Counted from the stretch's first letter, positions 18,164-27,669 are shown. The stretch: DNA of 64,000 bases from Bradyrhizobium australiense (GCF_013114825.1 NZ_JAAVLX010000002.1:124001-188000); one strand, 5' to 3'. Numbers and translations: made by a program. The notes: generated from the letters alone by a model not told the origin.

Positions 18164-19249
18164 TCAGCGCGCCACGACCTCCACCTCGCCGTCGACGCCG
18201 TTGACGACGTTGAAGGGCCGTTCGAACACCTTGCCTTCGTTCTTGGCGATCGCCCGGTATTCGCCTTCGGACAGCACCACGCGCGGAAACGCGCCGATCG
18301 ATTCCTTGATGACGTCGCCGCCCGGCGTGATCACCGACCATGCGGTGTTGGCGAGCGCCTCGCCGCCCCTGTCGCTGACAAGCTTCAGCGTAATCACCGC
18401 CGCGCGGTGGGAGACGGTCACGTCCGTCAGCTTGCTGGCCTGGACGCGGATGTCGGAGCGCACCACCGAATTGGCATCGCCATAGTTGGAGATGATGTAG
18501 TAGGTGCCCTCCGGCAGCAGCGCGACGTCGCCTGCGGCGACGTTCGGAAGCAGCGGGCTGCGTTCGGAGCCTTCGAACTGGCTGCCCTTGTAGATCGCGA
18601 ACGAGATCTGGTTCGGCGGAATCTTGCTGGTGCCGACGCGGCCTTCGATGCGCAGTCCGCCGGCCGGAAGCACGAAGGACACGCGGTCCGTCTCCGCTTT
18701 CAGGCTCACCGCCCGCACCGCGCTGACCAGGCCGAGAGCCACATGGACGACATAATTGCCGGGCGGGAGCACGATGTTGGGGGTCGCGCCGCGCTCCTCG
18801 CGGATCAGCTTGAACGTGCCGGTATCGTCGGGCTTGTCGGCAAATACCCGCCACACCAGCCCGCCGTTGATGACCGGCAGATCCTTGCCGTAGCGCGCCG
18901 TCAGCGATAGCACCGCCTGGCCTGCGGTCGCGGCGCCGGGCGGCGGCACCACCGGTGGCACGGTGGCAAGCGACGGCTGAACGATGGTCGGCTGGGTCAG
19001 CGGCGCGGGAAGCGACGGGATCGTTCCCGTGCCGGACGGCGGCGCCAGATTCATGGCGGGCCCGGTCTGGACATCCGGAACCGCGGCCGGCGGTACGGGT
19101 GGCGGCCGGTCCGAGAACATCTGGGCCGAGGCCGGAGCCGGAAGCAGCGAAACCAGCGCCAAGGCGAGCGCCAGCGCCAAGAAAGGCGATCCGTCCCGCC
19201 CGTATCCAACGATACCGTTACCGCCCGAAATCATCGCCATGCTTTTCAC
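18164..19249 (-). CDS. secreted protein with repeated beta-rich domains, unknown function
   Basis: A 361-residue protein with a signal peptide (LALALALALVSLLPAPASAQ), a Pro/Thr-rich linker to about residue 105, and then three similar beta-rich modules. Each contains a P-x-G-x-Y core: VLPPGNYVVHVALG, LLPEGTYYIISNYG and VLSEGEYRAIAKNEG. The pattern resembles carboxypeptidase-regulatory or transthyretin-like folds, but I cannot assign a family with certainty. No enzyme motif is visible. The start is GTG 19249 or ATG 19240. It is divergent from the patatin gene. Confidence 0.72.
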   Translation of the reverse strand: MKSMAMISGGNGIVGYGRDGSPFLALALALALVSLLPAPASAQMFSDRPPPVPPAAVPDVQTGPAMNLAPPSGTGTIPSLPAPLTQPTIVQPSLATVPPVVPPPGAATAGQAVLSLTARYGKDLPVINGGLVWRVFADKPDDTGTFKLIREERGATPNIVLPPGNYVVHVALGLVSAVRAVSLKAETDRVSFVLPAGGLRIEGRVGTSKIPPNQISFAIYKGSQFEGSERSPLLPNVAAGDVALLPEGTYYIISNYGDANSVVRSDIRVQASKLTDVTVSHRAAVITLKLVSDRGGEALANTAWSVITPGGDVIKESIGAFPRVVLSEGEYRAIAKNEGKVFERPFNVVNGVDGEVEVVAR

Positions 19250-19470
19250 TGAAAACGCGGCAAATTCAAGCCTTCCTGGCCGAAGTTCGGCCGGCGGCGC
19301 TTAGCGGAACCCGCACCGGCACCCAATGTTAGTCCGGCGGTCGTGGTCCAGTCACATTCCCTGCCTAGTCCGGGCATTCGCCGGGCATAAACCATGCATC
19401 CGGATTGGAATGGACAATTCTGGCGCGGCTGCGCCGCGGCGAATATCGTTGAAGCCGCAGGAGAGTTTGC

Positions 19471-20529
19471 GTGTTGGATAGCTGGATGGGCCGCGGCCAA
19501 AAAAGCACCGATGCCCACGACAAAGTGGGGCTCGGCAGTATCCGCCGGCCGGTGATCGGACTGGCGCTTGGTGGCGGCGCCGCACGCGGCTTTGCCCATA
19601 TCGGCATCGTCCGGACGCTGGTGGCTCATGGAATCATGCCCAACGTCGTGGTGGGAACGTCGATCGGCGCCGTGGTCGGCGGCGCCTATGCCGCCGGACA
19701 TCTCGACACGCTGGAAGAATGGGCACGCAGCCTCCAGCCGCGAACGGTCCTCTCCTATCTCGATATCCGCCTGAACGGCTCGGGCCTGATCGGCGGCGCC
19801 AAGCTTGCGGCCCAACTTGAGGCGGCGCTCGGCCAGAGCCTGATCGAGGATCTGCCGGTGAAGTTTGCCACCGTCGCGACCGAAGTGCGCACCGGCCACG
19901 AAATCTGGCTGACCCATGGCCCGATGGTGGACGCAATGCGCGCCTCCTACGCGCTGCCGGGAATATTTTCGCCGATATTGGTAGGCGACCGCTGGCTGGT
20001 CGATGGCGCCCTGGTCAATCCGGTGCCGGTGTCGGCGGCGCGCGCGCTCGGCGCGGAGATCGTGATCGCTGCCAATCTCTCCAGCGACGTCTTCGCGCAC
20101 GCTACGACGATCTATTCCCACGGCCCGACGGCCGGCATTTCAGTATCGGTAATGCCGGAAACGCTGCCCGAACCCGAGCCGCGGAAACGCGGGATCGGAA
20201 AATTCTTCTCCGCCGAGCGCACGATGAAGCGTGAATTCTTCGGCGGCGGCGGACGGCCGGGCATCTCATCGGTCATGGTCGATGCCTTCAACATCATGCA
20301 GGACCGCATCACCCGCGCACGGCTTGCCGGCGATCCGCCGGACCTCCTGATTTCGCCCCGCGTCGGCAAGATCGGCTGGTTCGATTTTCATCGCGCCGAC
20401 GACCTGATCGCCCATGGCGTGCGTGCGGCCGAGCGGGCGATCGACTCGATCCAGGAGGCGATCCATATCCTGGCGCCGCCGCCGCCGATCGAAGCCGAGA
20501 AGGCGCTCGAAAAGCCTGACAAGGAATAG
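19471..20529 (+). CDS. patatin-like phospholipase (RssA type)
   Basis: A 352-residue lipid acyl hydrolase family member. The oxyanion motif GGGAARGFAHIG is at residues 34-45, the nucleophile Ser64 is in GTSIG, and the catalytic Asp is in LVDGALVNPVP. The patatin domain ends near residue 210 and about 140 residues follow with no known domain. There is no signal peptide, so it is cytoplasmic or membrane-associated. The start is a GTG with GCAGGAGAG upstream. Confidence 0.9.
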   Translation: MLDSWMGRGQKSTDAHDKVGLGSIRRPVIGLALGGGAARGFAHIGIVRTLVAHGIMPNVVVGTSIGAVVGGAYAAGHLDTLEEWARSLQPRTVLSYLDIRLNGSGLIGGAKLAAQLEAALGQSLIEDLPVKFATVATEVRTGHEIWLTHGPMVDAMRASYALPGIFSPILVGDRWLVDGALVNPVPVSAARALGAEIVIAANLSSDVFAHATTIYSHGPTAGISVSVMPETLPEPEPRKRGIGKFFSAERTMKREFFGGGGRPGISSVMVDAFNIMQDRITRARLAGDPPDLLISPRVGKIGWFDFHRADDLIAHGVRAAERAIDSIQEAIHILAPPPPIEAEKALEKPDKE

Positions 20530-20615
20530 CGTAGCGCCTTCAAGCGAAGCGTGCCCTCGGACTTGATCCGAGGGTAGGTCACCGGTTCACGTTAAGAAAA
20601 CGTGTCAAACCAAGC

Positions 20616-21044
20616 TCACGCTGTCTTGATGTAGTCGCGCAGCGCTTCCTGCTCGGCCTCATACTCCTGGACACGGCGCTTGACGATGTCGCCGATCGAT
20701 ATCAGGCCAACCACTTTGCCATCCTCGATAACGGGCAGATGCCTGAACTTGCCGAGCGTCATCATTTCCATGATCCCGGCGACGGTGTCGGACTCCCGGC
20801 AACTCACGACCTTGCGCGTCATGACGGCGCTCACCGGCTCCTCGAGAACCCTGGCGCCGCGCTCGCCCAACACCCGGACAATGTCGCGCTCCGATAAGAT
20901 GCCTTCAAGTCGCCCTTGGTTCATCACCAGCACGGCACCGATCTTGCGTTCGCCAAGGATCTTGATCGCGGCCGAAAGCTTTACATCTGGCTCGACGCTC
21001 ATGATCTGATGGCCTTTGGTGTCGAGAATTGAACGTACCGTCAT
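20616..21044 (-). CDS. CBS domain protein
   Basis: A 142-residue protein made of two CBS motifs: residues about 10-65 (IMSVEPDVKLSAAIKILGERKIGAVLV) and 75-130 (VMTRKVVSCRESDTVAGIMEMM, then FRHLPVIEDGKVVGLISIGDIVK). Such pairs bind adenine nucleotides. No catalytic domain is fused, so it is a stand-alone sensor whose partner is unknown. The ATG at 21044 has a perfect AGGAGG; the upstream frame to 21173 is not needed. Confidence 0.92.
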   Translation of the reverse strand: MTVRSILDTKGHQIMSVEPDVKLSAAIKILGERKIGAVLVMNQGRLEGILSERDIVRVLGERGARVLEEPVSAVMTRKVVSCRESDTVAGIMEMMTLGKFRHLPVIEDGKVVGLISIGDIVKRRVQEYEAEQEALRDYIKTA

Positions 21045-21233
21045 TGTCGCCTCCTGAATCCGTATCGCGCCCCCGAGAGCCCGACTTGTTCGCGAGTCTT
21101 CAATCAACAGTTCCGCGCCGGTTTCATCTCGGGCGCAGTCGACAAGCGCGGCTGTCATGCACGGCAGCGGCATTGGCTTGCGTTACAACTTGTGTGGATG
21201 ATGAATGAAATCGCCTCTCGCCGCAAGCGGCGA

Positions 21234-22031
21234 TCAGACGCGGCCAGGCTCGTCCGGCGATGAAGCATCTGCGGCATGTGGCGTTGCACGCGGCACCGGA
21301 TCGAACAGCGAAAACAACATCAGGCCGGCGAGAAATCCGCCGATATGCGCCTGCCAGGCGACGCTGGCGCCCTCAGTGCCGATCGAAATCGCCCCGAGGC
21401 CGAAGATGATGTTGACGCCGAACCACACCGCCAGAAATCCGAGCACGCGCGTGTTGCGCAGCGCCCGGGCAAGCGACAGCGCCGGAACCTTCGCGGCGGC
21501 ATCCGCATCGCCGCGGTGAAACGAAAGAAAACTCCCCCGCACGAAGGCAAAGCGGATGGCGGCCGCCATGGCGCCGGATACCGAGGCCGAAGCCCCGATC
21601 ATTGGCGCGATCGCATGCTCGTGGGTGACAAGATGCGCCAGTGCGCCCGCGGCGGCCGTCACCGCCATGAAGACGAAGAACCTGGCGGCACCGAACCGGC
21701 GCGCCAGCGCGCTGCCGAACGGCAACAGCCACAACACGTTGAAGCCGATATGGCTAAGATTGGCATGCAGCAGCGAATAGGTGACGAAGGTCCATACCTT
21801 GGCGCCGGCCCCGCCGGGAAAGGTGATGTTGAGCAAGGTGGAGTCGTAGCGCTTCGGAATGAAGCCGAAGACGTCGATAGTCCAGTTTTCCAACTCAACG
21901 GGCAGCAGCACCCGCAAATGAATTGCAGCGATCAGGGCGATATAGGCCGTCAGCGCGCCCGGCAGCGTCAGGATAGGCTCATGCGGGACGTCCGGCGGCT
22001 CGACCTGATGGGAGTACGGCTGGGTTTCCAA
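21234..22031 (-). CDS. rhomboid-family intramembrane serine protease
   Basis: About 265 residues with six or seven membrane helices. Loop and helix signatures are HANLSHIGFN (conserved His and Asn), GASASVSGAM (nucleophile Ser in GAS; the usual GASG Gly is Ala here) and WQAHIGGFLAG (catalytic His). The predicted job is cleavage of membrane proteins within the bilayer. The start is uncertain: the open frame reaches 22196, but conserved sequence begins near PHEPILTLPGALTAY, and a TTG at 22031 is a reasonable start. Confidence 0.87.
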   Translation of the reverse strand: METQPYSHQVEPPDVPHEPILTLPGALTAYIALIAAIHLRVLLPVELENWTIDVFGFIPKRYDSTLLNITFPGGAGAKVWTFVTYSLLHANLSHIGFNVLWLLPFGSALARRFGAARFFVFMAVTAAAGALAHLVTHEHAIAPMIGASASVSGAMAAAIRFAFVRGSFLSFHRGDADAAAKVPALSLARALRNTRVLGFLAVWFGVNIIFGLGAISIGTEGASVAWQAHIGGFLAGLMLFSLFDPVPRATPHAADASSPDEPGRV

Positions 22032-22189
22032 GGGGTCCAGGACCTTAGCTGGCGACGACAAGGTGTATTGGCCAGATAGGCGGCTTTGCCCGCCCTGTGC
22101 AAGTGCACAATCGGTTCTATCCGTGTTCCGGACGCGGCGCAGCGCCCTTGGCGGTTGCGACGCAGAGCCGGACACGATGTCGCTGACAA

Positions 22190-22229
22190 AAGACAAAAGA
22201 AAAAGGGAGGACGCTGAGAACGTCCTCCC
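22190..22229 (-). terminator. intrinsic terminator on the minus strand
   Basis: Stem 22205-22213 (GGGAGGACG) pairs with 22221-22229 across a seven-base loop. On the minus strand the stem is followed by TTTTTCTTTTGTC, a strong U-tract. No annotated gene is transcribed leftwards into it. Confidence 0.75.
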
Positions 22230-22256
22230 TTGTCTTGCTGGCCTTTTCGCACCCCG

Positions 22257-22286
22257 GACCCGGGATCACATCCCCGCCCCTCCCCG
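22257..22286. repeat. C-rich box, copy 1
   Basis: The box contains CACATCCCCGCCCCTCCCC after GACCCGGGAT. A near-identical box lies at 30796-30823. The CCCCTCCCC core could pair with Shine-Dalgarno-like sequence if transcribed in this orientation. Confidence 0.6.
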
Positions 22287-22402
22287 CGCGATGACCAAAC
22301 TGTTTGGCGCCACCTGTGTACCAACCGCGCCGGACAGATAAGCCGGCGCCGCCTGATGCGTTCCACATTACGCACGCCGCTGCGCCACCGCCAATCTCAT
22401 AG

Positions 22403-22418
22403 TTAATTTAACGTTAAC
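22403..22418 (+). promoter_or_regulatory. exact CtrA-type box upstream of the PAS gene
   Basis: TTAATTTAACGTTAAC is an exact TTAA-N7-TTAAC, 145 bases before the PAS protein start at 22563. It also sits near where a leftward transcript ending at 22190 would have to begin, so either could be the target. Confidence 0.55.
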
Positions 22419-22562
22419 AACGCAAAGCCGCGCGGGAAGCAGCCAAATCGCGGCCCCGGCATGGACGCTGCACGGCCTGTCCTGCACAACGAAGAAGGGA
22501 AGGCGGCGTGCGCAAAAGCGGGACAGATGTGTCCCGCCAAGGCAAGCCGGGGAAAGGTAAGC

Positions 22563-23117
22563 ATGAAACACCCATCGAGCCGCGAGTTCTTCGCCTATTG
22601 GGATGCGAAACGCGGCGACGCGCGGGCACCGGACCGTAGCGAGATCGAACCCGGCGCGGTGCGCGAGCTACTCGGCGACATCTTCGTGCTGTCCTACGAC
22701 AACGACGCCGGCTATCCGTTTCGTGTCGCCGGGACACGGGTCTGTGCCCTGCTCGGCCGCGACCTGAAGGATACGAGCTTCTCCGCACTGTTCACCCCGG
22801 ATAGCCGCCGCGAGATCGAGGACATCATCAGCTACGTCGCCGAAGAAATGCTGGCGGCGATTGCCGGCATCACCGCGACGTCGGAGGACGGCACGACCGC
22901 GCATCTGGAGTTGCTGCTGCTGCCATTCAACAACCGGGCGCATGCGCCGATCAGCCTGACCGGGTTGCTGGCGCCTTTCGAAAAAGACCTCGGCACCATC
23001 AGGGATTTCAATGTGACGTCATGGCGCTATCTGCACCGGCCGCAAAAGCTCGTTCCGCGCGCCTTGCGCAAGCTCGCGATCGCGCGAGGCTTCATGGTGT
23101 ATGAGGGCCTGCGATAA
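22563..23117 (+). CDS. single-domain PAS protein (PAS_5-like)
   Basis: A 184-residue protein with one PAS fold and no output domain: SREFFAYWDAKRGDARAPDRSEI at the start, DIFVLSYDNDAGYPFRVAGTRVCALLGRDL in the core and LTGLLAPFEKDLGTIRDF near the end. It matches the alphaproteobacterial PAS_5 type. A single-domain PAS protein (MopJ) affects CtrA in Caulobacter, but I do not claim orthology. The ATG at 22563 follows GGGGAAAGG. An exact CtrA box lies 145 bases upstream. Confidence 0.83.
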   Translation: MKHPSSREFFAYWDAKRGDARAPDRSEIEPGAVRELLGDIFVLSYDNDAGYPFRVAGTRVCALLGRDLKDTSFSALFTPDSRREIEDIISYVAEEMLAAIAGITATSEDGTTAHLELLLLPFNNRAHAPISLTGLLAPFEKDLGTIRDFNVTSWRYLHRPQKLVPRALRKLAIARGFMVYEGLR

Positions 23118-23353
23118 CGACGGACTCGGCCGAAAGCCCGCGTGCGCAGCTTTACGCGCAACGCCTGGTGGCGTGAATCATGCTCGAAAACGCGCCACGC
23201 AAGCCTCCAAAAAATGCACCTGCAAGGATTGCCTAAACGCAAGGCATCAGGCAGGGTCGGACTGCGACGTGGAGCCGGGCCACATCCGCCGATCTGTGCG
23301 CACCGAGAGCGGTCTCGGAGGCGATTACTCGGCGTAACCTCGGAGATCCAAGA

Positions 23354-24133
23354 ATGCTCTTCAAGAGACTGATGCTTGCCGCCGCAATTGCCACTGCCGC
23401 GGTGGCGACGCAGGCCCATGCCGACGCCCTCGATTCCATCATGAAGTCCAAGGTGATCAAGATCGCGGTGCCGCAGGATTTTGCGCCGTTCGGCTCCGCC
23501 GGGCTCGATCTCAAGCCGCAGGGCTACGACATCGACATGGCCAACCTGATCGGCAAGGAACTTGGGGTGAAGACGGAGATCATTCCGGTGACCAGCGCCA
23601 ATCGCATCCCCTATTTGCAGACCAACAAGGCCGACCTCGTGATCTCCAGCCTCGGCAAGAACGAAGAGCGGGAAAAGGTCATCGATTTCTCGATTGCCTA
23701 TGCGCCGTTCTTCTCCGGCGTATTCGGCACCAAGGAAATCGCGGTTGCGAGCGCGGGCGATCTCAAGGGCAAGACCATCGGGGCCACCCGAGGCGCGATC
23801 GAGGAGCAGGCGCTGACCGCCTCCGCCCCGCCAGATGCGACCATCAAGCGTTTCGAGGACAACAACGCGACTATCGCCGCCTTCGTGTCCGGCCAGGTCG
23901 ACCTGATCGCAACCGGCAACACGGTCGCCGCCGCGATCGCCGAAAAGGTCCCTGCCCGCGCGCCGACGCTGAAATTCGTGATCAAGGACAGTCCCTGCTA
24001 TGTCGGGCTCAACAAGAACGAGCCGGCGCTGCTCGCCAAGGTCAACGAGATCATCACCAAGGCGAAGGCGTCGGGTGATATCGCCAAACTGTCGGAGAAG
24101 TGGCTGAAGGCGCCGTTGCCGCCCGGCTTCTAG
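23354..24133 (+). CDS. polar amino acid ABC transporter, substrate-binding protein
   Basis: A 259-residue periplasmic binding protein (family 3) with signal peptide MLFKRLMLAAAIATAAVATQ, cleaved near AHA-DA. Features are AVPQDFAPFGSAG at the start of lobe 1, GYDIDMANLIGKELGVK, and GKTIGATRGAIEEQ at lobe 2. The ligand is unknown; the family binds polar amino acids. It is first in a four-gene operon with two permeases and an ATPase. The 236 bases upstream hold no recognisable gene. Confidence 0.92.
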   Translation: MLFKRLMLAAAIATAAVATQAHADALDSIMKSKVIKIAVPQDFAPFGSAGLDLKPQGYDIDMANLIGKELGVKTEIIPVTSANRIPYLQTNKADLVISSLGKNEEREKVIDFSIAYAPFFSGVFGTKEIAVASAGDLKGKTIGATRGAIEEQALTASAPPDATIKRFEDNNATIAAFVSGQVDLIATGNTVAAAIAEKVPARAPTLKFVIKDSPCYVGLNKNEPALLAKVNEIITKAKASGDIAKLSEKWLKAPLPPGF

Positions 24134-24151
24134 ACGCGAAGCGCCCCCGCG

Positions 24152-24814
24152 GTGTCCTACAAGCTGCAATTCGCCGAACTGCTTCCCTACTGGAACGTGC
24201 TGCTGTACGGGCTGGCCTTCACGATCGTGCTGACGGTCGTGTCGACGGTGGCCGGCATCGCGGTCGGCACCGCGGGCGCTGCGGCGCGCACGTTCGGCCC
24301 CGGCTGGCTTGGCCGTGTCGTCGCGGTGTACGTGGAATTGATCCGCAACACGCCGTTCATCGTGCAGTTGTTCTTCATCTTCTTCGGCCTGCCGGCGCTC
24401 GGGTTGAAGCTCAGCGAGACCACCGCCGCCTTCCTCGCCATGGTGATCAACCTCGGCGCCTATTCGACCGAGATCATCCGCGCCGGCATCGAGGCGGTTC
24501 CGAAAGGACACATCGAAGCTGGCCTCAGCCTCGCGATGAGCAAATGGGAAGTGCTGCGCCATGTGGTGCTCAACCAGGCGTTCCGAAAAATCTATCCGGC
24601 GCTGTCGTCGCAGATCATCATCGTCATGCTCGGTTCGGCGGTGGTGTCGCAGATCTCGGCGGAGGACCTCACCTACGCCGCGAACTTCGTGGCATCGCGA
24701 AACTTCCGCAACTTCGAGGTCTATCTGCTGGCGGCGCTGGCCTACCTCCTCCTTGCGTTACTGACGCGCTCACTGCTGCGTGCGCTCGGCCGCGTCATCT
24801 TCAAGGCGAGGTGA
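24152..24814 (+). CDS. polar amino acid ABC transporter permease 1
   Basis: A 220-residue HisMQ-type permease with about five membrane helices. The EAA loop reads AGLSLAMSKWEVLRHVVLNQAFRKIYPAL. The start is a GTG at 24152, 18 bases after the binding-protein stop. It forms a heterodimer with the next gene product, whose start lies three bases after this stop. Confidence 0.92.
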   Translation: MSYKLQFAELLPYWNVLLYGLAFTIVLTVVSTVAGIAVGTAGAAARTFGPGWLGRVVAVYVELIRNTPFIVQLFFIFFGLPALGLKLSETTAAFLAMVINLGAYSTEIIRAGIEAVPKGHIEAGLSLAMSKWEVLRHVVLNQAFRKIYPALSSQIIIVMLGSAVVSQISAEDLTYAANFVASRNFRNFEVYLLAALAYLLLALLTRSLLRALGRVIFKAR

Positions 24815-24817
24815 GCC

Positions 24818-25468
24818 ATGCTGCAGTTCAGCTTCTGGGACATTCTCTCCAACCTGCTGATCGCCACCCAATGGACGATCGTGCTGTCGCTGATCGCGTT
24901 CTTCTGCGGCGGCATCGTCGGACTGATTCTGCTGTTCATGCGCACTTCCAAGATCGCAGCGCTGGAATGGTTCACCAAGATTTACATTGAGTTCTTCCAG
25001 GGCACGCCGCTCTTGATGCAACTGTTCCTGTTCTTCTTCGGCATCGCACTGTTCGGCTTCGAGGTCTCGCCGTGGGCGGCGGCGACGCTGGCGCTGACGT
25101 TCTGGACCAGCGCGTTCCTGACCGAGATCTGGCGCGGCTGCGTCGAAGCGATCCCGAAGGGCCAGTGGGAGGCTTCCTCCAGCCTCGCGCTCAGCTACAT
25201 CGAGCAGATGCGCTACGTCATCCTGCCGCAGGCCTCGCGCATTGCGGTCGCGCCCACCGTGGGCTTCTCCGTGCAGGTCATCAAAGGCACCGCGCTCGCC
25301 TCGATCATCGGCTTCGTCGAGCTGACCAAGGCCGGCACCATGCTCAACAACGCTACCTTCCGGCCGTTCCTGGTCTACTCGCTGGTCGCACTGATCTATT
25401 TCTGCCTGTGTTTCCCGCTGTCCTGGTGGGCGAAGAAAATCGAAGGCCGCCTCAATGTCGCTCGTTAG
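24818..25468 (+). CDS. polar amino acid ABC transporter permease 2
   Basis: A 216-residue HisMQ-type permease. The EAA loop is ASSLALSYIEQMRYVILPQASRIAVAPT and the family segment FFQGTPLLMQLFLFFFGI is present. The gene starts three bases after permease 1 and ends 14 bases inside the ATPase gene, so translation of the three is probably coupled. Confidence 0.93.
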   Translation: MLQFSFWDILSNLLIATQWTIVLSLIAFFCGGIVGLILLFMRTSKIAALEWFTKIYIEFFQGTPLLMQLFLFFFGIALFGFEVSPWAAATLALTFWTSAFLTEIWRGCVEAIPKGQWEASSSLALSYIEQMRYVILPQASRIAVAPTVGFSVQVIKGTALASIIGFVELTKAGTMLNNATFRPFLVYSLVALIYFCLCFPLSWWAKKIEGRLNVAR

Positions 25469-26183
25469 CATTCGTGACGTCAGGAAGAGTTTTGGTACCA
25501 ACGAGGTGCTGAAGGGCGTCTCGCTCGACATCGCCAAGGGCGACGTGGTGGCGATCATCGGCCGCTCCGGCTCGGGCAAGAGTACGCTGCTGCGCTGTAT
25601 CAACGGCCTGGAGACCTACCAGTCCGGCAGCATTGTCGCCGACGGCATCGAGGTCGCCGGCGCCGCTACCAACCTGCGCGAACTGCGCCGCCATGTCGGC
25701 ATGGTGTTCCAGCAATTCAATCTTTTTCCGCATCTGACGGCGGCCGAGAACGTCATGCTGGCGCCGACGGTGGTCAACAAGGTGTCGAAGGCGGAAGCCC
25801 GCGCCACCGCCGCCGAAGTGCTGGCCAAGGTGGGATTGTCGGAAAAGATGGATGCCTATCCGAGCGAGCTTTCCGGCGGCCAGCAGCAGCGCGTCGCCAT
25901 CGCCCGCTCGCTGGCGATGCGGCCGAAGGTGCTGCTGTGCGATGAGATCACGTCGGCGCTCGATCCGGAACTGGTCAACGAGGTGCTGCGCGTGGTCGAG
26001 CAATTGGCGCGCGAAGGGATGACGCTGATCCTGGTCACGCATGAAATGCGGTTTGCGCGCGACGTCGGCACCAAGCTCGTCTTCATGCATCACGGCAAGG
26101 TGCATGAAGAAGGCGTGCCCAAAGAGGTGTTTGCGGCGCCACGCACGCCGGAACTGCAGCAGTTCGTGGGTCAGGTGGGCTGA
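25455..26183 (+). CDS. polar amino acid ABC transporter ATPase
   Basis: A 242-residue ATPase of the GlnQ/HisP type. Walker A is GRSGSGKST, the Q-loop [11 protein letters not shown], the signature [17 protein letters not shown], Walker [14 protein letters not shown], and the switch His is in LVTHEM. It energises the two permeases upstream and completes the operon, which ends 79 bases before a convergent cyclase gene. Confidence 0.95.
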   Translation: MSLVSIRDVRKSFGTNEVLKGVSLDIAKGDVVAIIGRSGSGKSTLLRCINGLETYQSGSIVADGIEVAGAATNLRELRRHVGMVFQQFNLFPHLTAAENVMLAPTVVNKVSKAEARATAAEVLAKVGLSEKMDAYPSELSGGQQQRVAIARSLAMRPKVLLCDEITSALDPELVNEVLRVVEQLAREGMTLILVTHEMRFARDVGTKLVFMHHGKVHEEGVPKEVFAAPRTPELQQFVGQVG

Positions 26184-26262
26184 GCTAACTGGGCCCCACG
26201 TTGCCTAGGGAATATGGTGAGCTCTGCAGGACTCGACTTGCAACCTCAGCGAACCGCAGAGT

Positions 26263-27669
26263 TCAAGAAATCTCGTAGACCGACATCTCGTCCTCGATGC
26301 CACTCAACGCCACACGTCTGAGCGCTGGCTTTAGCCCGTTGCACTCCAGCAGGACTTGAGTTTGCGCGTGCTCGACCACGGATTTCGTCACGACGATCGA
26401 GCGCGAGGCCGCAAGACTTTGGACGCGCGAAGCAACATTGACGGTCTGACCAAAATAGTCTTGCTGGGAATTGAGCGTGACCGCAAGGCATGATCCTTCA
26501 TGGATGCCGATCTTCAGACGCAAACTCTGATGTTGACGCTGGGCGCCGAGATCACTCATCGCCTCGCGCATGCGAATCGCTGCGGCAATGGCGCGGTCAG
26601 GCGTCTCAAAGGTCGCCATCACCGCGTCGCCAATGGTCTTCACGACGGCGCCCCTTTCCGAAACGATAATCTCCTGCAGCAACCGGAAATGCTCGTCGAC
26701 GAGATCGAAGGCGACGAGATCACCGACGCGCTCATAGAGCTCCGTCGAGCCCTTGAGATCGCTGAACAGGAAAGTCAGGCTCAAAATCTTGAGCCGTTGG
26801 CCGACGGCAAGTGTTTCGGTCCGGTAGATGTCGCGGAATGTCTGATTGGTGAGGAGACGCTTCGCGGTGAGAATGGGCTTGCGGCGATTGAGGAGGTCGT
26901 CCAGCGCCTGGTTCGCCATCCATACCGCTGGCAGCACACGGCTCTCGGTACGGTTCTCTAGGGCCAGGCGCAGTGGTCCGGGACGCAAAGCAACGTTTTC
27001 AACCGGGACCTGTACCTTGTTGAAGATCACGGACAAGGTCTGGCGTTCGTTCGCCTCCCCGCCGCTGACTTCGAGGAACTGCGCCGTATGTGTCACGGGA
27101 TCGAACACAATCAATGTGCCCGCCGGTAATTGCAGGGAGAGAATGGCCCTCTCTCCCGGCGGCAAGTCGACGCTTTCAAGCGTGACTTCGTCCAGCACCT
27201 TCTCCAGATCCGCCGGAAGATCGATGGCCGAACTCCAAAAGACCTGACGGTAATATTCGGCCAGGGACAATTCGTCGGGGCTGTGAGCCGCTATCCTGCG
27301 CACGCGCGGGCTCACCGTGAAGGTCACCTCGACGAGGTTGTCGAGCGTCGTCTCATAGCCGGCGGCGCAAAAAGCGCAATTATACTGCGCCTTGTCCAGG
27401 GTCTTCAGGCTCTTGTTGGCGGAAAGAACACCTGCGCAGCTCGGGCACATGACATTCCATGTCATCTCGAAAATGCCAAGCCCCACCGCATTCAGCAGCG
27501 CCGCGACGACCCGCTCCTCGGCGAGGCCTTCCTTGGCAGCGAGGTCAAGCGCATTCATTTTGTTCAAGGCATGGTCCGGGGCATCCCGCACCATACGCTC
27601 GAGCATGTCCACCACGTCTTCGCCGGCCGACTGACGCAGGGCCGCGAACAAGATCTCTGCTTCGCTCAT
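26263..27669 (-). CDS. class III nucleotidyl cyclase with N-terminal zinc-ribbon region (DUF5939-like)
   Basis: A 468-residue cytoplasmic protein. An N-terminal helical segment precedes a four-Cys ribbon: C75/C78 (MCPSC) and C98/C101 (NCAFC). A middle domain of about 190 residues follows. The C-terminal cyclase domain has both metal Asps, D304 (FLFSDLKGST) and D348 (TIGDAVMATF), and FGQTVNVASRV with the catalytic Asn and Arg, so it should be active. Substrate preference (ATP or GTP) is not certain. The ATG at 27669 follows GGGAG; the longer frame to 27777 is less likely. Confidence 0.9.
   Translation of the reverse strand: MSEAEILFAALRQSAGEDVVDMLERMVRDAPDHALNKMNALDLAAKEGLAEERVVAALLNAVGLGIFEMTWNVMCPSCAGVLSANKSLKTLDKAQYNCAFCAAGYETTLDNLVEVTFTVSPRVRRIAAHSPDELSLAEYYRQVFWSSAIDLPADLEKVLDEVTLESVDLPPGERAILSLQLPAGTLIVFDPVTHTAQFLEVSGGEANERQTLSVIFNKVQVPVENVALRPGPLRLALENRTESRVLPAVWMANQALDDLLNRRKPILTAKRLLTNQTFRDIYRTETLAVGQRLKILSLTFLFSDLKGSTELYERVGDLVAFDLVDEHFRLLQEIIVSERGAVVKTIGDAVMATFETPDRAIAAAIRMREAMSDLGAQRQHQSLRLKIGIHEGSCLAVTLNSQQDYFGQTVNVASRVQSLAASRSIVVTKSVVEHAQTQVLLECNGLKPALRRVALSGIEDEMSVYEIS

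Larger units (their letters stand above)
22032..22562. other. 531-base gene-poor stretch with terminator, C-rich box and CtrA box
   Basis: No protein gene is supported here. The stretch holds a minus-strand intrinsic terminator (22190-22229), a C-rich box shared with 30796-30823, and an exact CtrA box (22403-22418). A minus-strand transcript ending at the terminator would not contain any recognisable gene, so a small RNA between about 22400 and 22190 is the simplest explanation. Confidence 0.5.
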
